From positions 62,001 to 126,000 of the forward strand of contig JASAND010020062.1 of NCBI GenBank assembly GCA_030248195.1: a stretch of DNA of 64,000 nucleotides, given 5' to 3'. The translations under genes were made by a program, and so were the position numbers. Of the stretch, positions 60,501 through 64,000 are shown one piece after another. Positions within the stretch are counted from its first letter, which is position 1, and every line of letters begins with the position of its first letter. Origin of the DNA: Trissonchulus latispiculum. Lineage: Eukaryota > Nematoda > Enoplea > Enoplida > Ironidae. Below the pieces are notes generated by a model. That model was not told the DNA's origin. It did no database searches and saw nothing but the letters and a program-made list of their open reading frames with translations.

Positions 60501-63428
60501 AGCTTTGATACAGTTAATTAATAGATTTTTCTCATAGCAATAAAATTTCTCATGGTATTTCAGAGTAGCCTGAATATGTCCGGCGGGGCAGCGCTCACTT
60601 CACCGGGCCTGATTGGCTCGCCCATCTCACCGATGCTGCCAACGAGTCCGCCGATCAGCCCCTCTCTGGAGGACTCCGCTCTCTTCTCAACCGACTTTCA
60701 GACTCGCCTCAATGCCTGGAGTAACCTGTTCTCAACCAACGCAGCCGATCCCTTCAGTATCGAGAAGGCGGCCAAACTGTATCGAAATGCTGCCGGTAGG
60801 ATAGAGGGAACGAATTTGGAGAAATTTAAGGAAAAGGTTTAAATTTTGGGAAAAAACAATTGTAGATTTTAGCTCAATGGTAGTACGTCTGACTGGCTAT
60901 GTACTGGTCGGTGGTTCGCTCTTCAGTATGAATAATTTTTCAAATGTTTACAGCTGTTTCATAGCATCCTGCATGATTATATTAATTTTTAATTTAAAAT
61001 TAATTTTCGCTTATTTCAGCTGTCTGCGATGCGAACTGTACCTGGAGCGGTCAGTTGCCTCCAAGAAACTACAAGAATCCCGTCTACTCGTGTAAAGTCT
61101 TTGTCGGTGGTGTGCCTTGGGATATTACCGAAGGTATCCATGGTATCTCCTTAATTGCATTAGAAAATAAATGACATGGAAATATACAGGGTGTCAAGTA
61201 GTAATTGAGCACCACTACCTCCCTGGTTGATGTTTGAAACCATAGGATTGCGGGGTATGCTGGTGTTCAGCCAGGTTTGCCTCTCCAAAAAATCTGGCAA
61301 AGATGTTTACCTTGAAGAAAGAAACGGTAATGCTGAGCTCTAAAGAATTGTGACGGGCAATTACACGTTTTAAAGCAAATGGTATACAAGGATCAGGTTT
61401 TTCTGGACATTACTAAAAATGCTAAACGTTTGCTTACATTCAGTTTTGCCTAGTCTTGTCAAAACGAGGCAGAATTTTTCGGTGGTAGTCCGACCTCGAA
61501 ATTCAGAATTTTATTTTCGTGACATGTTCTCTGTCCTATTTTAGCAACTTTGGTGCAAGCTTTCAAGCAATTCGGTCCTGTGCACGTGGAATGGCCGGGA
61601 CGTGAGGCCAGATTCGCCAAGGCCGGTGTTCGATCTTCTGCCAAAGGAAAAGGTGCAACTTTTCGCAATACATAATCTCATAAAAAGTTTCAAGTCAGTT
61701 CCGTGAAGCTAGTGTTTCATGAAAAATTGAATGGCTCCTGCGAAATTCAACCAAAGTTTCAGACTTTATACAGGAATGAGTTGAGTAAAAGCTACTCGTG
61801 AAAAAAGGCGTCTGACATTGTGTTTGTTCTACAGTTAGTATCGCACTGTTTTTGATCTGTTTTAGATGGTTTTATTTTTTAGCATTTTTTGTTATATTTT
61901 AGGATATGTGTACATGATCTTTGAGAATGAAAAGTCGGTGAAAGCTCTCCTCCAGAACTGCAATCGGGACTTCTCCAGCACCGGGGACTGGTACTTCAAG
62001 CTGACCACTCGACGGCTTAGAACCAAGGAAATCAGACAGGTTAACAATAAGATTTTAGTTTTATTTTTTATAATTTTGACATTTTTTGTTTTCATTTTTA
62101 TTTTTATATTTTTCTATTTTTTATTGCCATTTAACTGACATGAAAATCGTTGCTTATTAAGCTTATTATAGACCAAACTTATTAGCTAATTAGCTCAATA
62201 TATGTGTATTAACTTTATTATTTTTAAATATCCCAGGTGGTAGAATGTTGCCTATCCGCAATTTGAAAAGTTTTCATTTTACTTTCTAATCTTTTCCGCT
62301 TATATTTTAGGTTCAAATTATTCCCTGGATTATCAGCGATTCCACCTACGTTCGCTGCAACAACCAGCGTATGGATCCGCACAAGACGGTTTTCGTGGGC
62401 GCCCTGCACGGGATGGTAACTGCGGAGGTTCTGGCCCTGGTTCTGAACGATCTGTTCGGTGGCGTCGTTTATTCCGGAATTGATACGGATAAATACAAAT
62501 ATCCCATCGGTTAGATTTGGATTTTCGAATATGAAAAAATGGTTTGACAGTTTATGAACGTATGTAGTTTCTAAGCGTAGTAATGTGTTCTTGTATTTGA
62601 TGTAGTGTGGATGGGGCTGAGAAAGTTATTATCTTTGTACTAAAGGGTAATTTTTGCAGTCATTTTATTTCCAAGCATTTACCTGGGGATTCTGTTCGAT
62701 GTGTCTGCTTTCGCTAGAATTTCCTACCTGGGATGATCAGATTCAGATCAGTTGATAAGCCATTTTTAGCAGAAATTCCTCATGATAAACTTGACGATAA
62801 AATGTTTATTTGCAACTATTTTGTGCGAAACTCGTTTCAGGATCTGGTCGGGTCACTTTCAACAATCAGAAAAGCTACTTCAAGGCGGTCTCGGCGGCGT
62901 TTGTCGAAATCAAAACTCCCAAATTCAATAAGAAGGTACATAGTCCGGCCCGAAACTCGTTTTCAGCTTATAATCGATACTTAATTAAGTATTAATTATT
63001 AATTAATGAATTGACAGTCAATTGATGACCGTGTAGATTTAAGACATTACGGCATTTTTGAATGTTAGTAATTTCATTTTTCAGATTATGGCAATGCTTT
63101 ATTTTATTTTTTAAGTTAAATATTTTAAATTTTATTTAACATTAAACAGTAAGGTTGCTCCAGTTTCAGTTAACAGAATTAAAATCATCCATTAGCAGGA
63201 GACCAGCTATAACTACTAGCTAGCTATTTTACAAATGATTTATCCTGTTTTCGATATTTTAATTTAAAATTAGTTTTCGGATATAAATATTCTCCAGAAT
63301 ATCTGTTTCAGGTTCAAATTGATCCATATTTGGAGGACTCGGTCTGCTCGATGTGCTCCAGCGCACCTGGACCCTACTTCTGTCGTGAGATGATGTGCTT
63401 CAGATACTTCTGTAAAGCCTGCTGGCAG
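57581..63428 (+). CDS. CPEB1: CPEB1/Orb-type cytoplasmic polyadenylation element-binding protein (partial, 11 exons)
   Basis: CPEB1 binds U-rich CPE motifs in 3' UTRs and controls poly(A) length and translation of maternal and neuronal mRNAs. Exons: 57581-57857, 58874-58984, 59423-59543, 59996-60257, 60564-60795, 61020-61133, 61545-61652, 61903-62039, 62311-62509, 62841-62935, 63312-63428. All phases join, giving 591 aa. The N-terminus has an [14 protein letters not shown] segment like the CPEB1 N-terminal INAILDNSLDF region, then a Gln-rich stretch (exon 2) and Ser/Pro-rich regions. DPFSIE and [15 protein letters not shown] lead into RRM1 ([13 protein letters not shown], about residue 360 onward). 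RRM2 has TVFVGALHG and [23 protein letters not shown]. Exon 11 has the paired cysteines of the zinc-binding ZZ-type domain. VPWDITE and [12 protein letters not shown] favour CPEB1/Orb over CPEB2-4. Exon 1 opens at a splice acceptor and has an in-frame Met at 57692, so an upstream exon is possible. The 3' exon encoding the HWRH-like end lies beyond the window. Confidence 0.96.
57958..58359. mobile_element. CAAGAGT-ended hairpin MITE, 402 bp, in CPEB1 intron 1
   Basis: Ends caagagtacataataact and exact inverse. Flanking 7-mers attctag and attgtag (one mismatch). Almost the whole element folds on itself: gacaagc/gcttgtc, ccccccacaactgagtacc and acatgtaaacatacaagc segments all pair with mirror partners around a 40-nt centre near 58160. 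Confidence 0.9.
60360..60480. repeat. Degenerate fragment of CAAGAGT family in CPEB1 intron 4
   Basis: atgtactcttg followed 5 bases later by gcaagagcacc gives two abutting family ends, as if left by excision or by a neighbouring insertion. The rest is unrecognised. Confidence 0.4.
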
Positions 63429-63449
63429 GTAGATAACATAAAATTATAT

Positions 63450-63790
63450 CAAGAGTGCATAATTGCCCTATATTTAAGAAGAAGAGTAAGCCACTAGAGG
63501 AAATCTCTTCAGTGCATTGCGTGATGGTGCTCCGCCCATAATACGCGAATGATCCCCCGTTTGAGGAGGGGGGTCGACAACTTCCCCCCAATTAGTTTGG
63601 TGGTGGGGGTCACAACAGTCACACAATCAGATTGCAGGGACCCCCTCCGGTTTGGTAGGGGGTGGATAGAGCAGCGGATTAAGTTTCAGCTTATTTTCAG
63701 AAAGGGTCTCCGTTTGGGATGTAGGCAACTGAGGGGAGGGGGGTCGCCAACAGCCAATCAGATTCAGCCATTAAACTTAGTCTGACACTC
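63450..63790. mobile_element. CAAGAGT-family element (third copy), in CPEB1 after exon 11
   Basis: It begins caagagtgcataattgcc and continues through gaagagtaagccactagagg, tgctccgcccataatacgcg and ccccgtttg-type blocks, closely following 13431 onward. The inverse end was not found before 64000, so its right limit is uncertain. Confidence 0.7.
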
Positions 63791-64000
63791 TTTTTGTGCT
63801 CCGATTGTGCTCCGATTGAAACTGAAAAGAAATTATTTTGGATCGCCGACTAAAACTGAAACGGAAGCAAAAACTGAAATGGCCTACTGAAACAACTACT
63901 CGGAACTCCTCAGATTCTGACTAGACAAGCAATCCTGTAGCCAACTAAATTAAATCAAGTGTTTAAAGTTGAAAAGAGCATTTTCCAATTCAAAAAGTCT
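63791..64000. other. Window edge, no feature recognised
   Basis: AT-rich DNA, presumably intron of the CPEB1 gene before its final exon(s). Confidence 0.4.

Overview
This is intron-rich, AT-rich animal (metazoan) nuclear DNA, most likely from an invertebrate; the species cannot be named from the sequence. Canonical GT-AG exons encode two recognisable animal genes, BiP/GRP78 (ER Hsp70) and CPEB1/Orb, and a third split gene for a small secreted protein of unknown function. Most of the rest is transposon-derived. There are no bacterial-type operons, no CRISPR arrays and no rRNA.

The dominant feature is a very large inverted duplication. A left arm (about 300-25435) and a right arm (about 36170-55475) match as reverse complements around a 10.7 kb unique spacer (25436-36169). 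The arms differ by scattered base changes and by several clean insertions present in only one arm. Each empty site in the opposite arm shows exactly what was inserted.

The right arm and spacer carry a complete ten-exon BiP gene (34488-41371, + strand, 659 aa, ending RDEL). The left arm carries exons 2-10 only (25259-20008, - strand). The duplication breakpoint lies in intron 1, so the left copy has no signal peptide, no first phosphate-binding motif and no promoter. In the three exons compared base by base (2, 3 and 10), 24 of 25 differences are synonymous. This is a surprising signature for a copy that looks headless.

In the spacer, head-to-head with intact BiP, lies a two-exon (possibly incomplete) gene for a small secreted low-complexity protein (33618 to 26703, - strand). 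The roughly 870 bp between the two start codons has several CCAAT boxes and one near-consensus ER-stress element. The spacer also holds a 145-bp tandem repeat array, a 778-bp foldback element and two oppositely oriented copies of a TA-flanked 1.1 kb element.

Right of the palindrome, 57581-63428 encodes eleven exons of a CPEB1/Orb-type translational regulator (two RRMs plus the start of the zinc-binding domain). It is incomplete at the 3' end and perhaps at the 5' end.

The arms are a layered record of mobile elements: foldback elements with long terminal inverted repeats (2.4 kb and 4.3 kb), hAT-like MITEs with exact 8-bp target duplications, a CAAGAGT-ended family with 7-bp target duplications, tRNA-like relics, and an interspersed repeat of about 280 bp found six times per arm.
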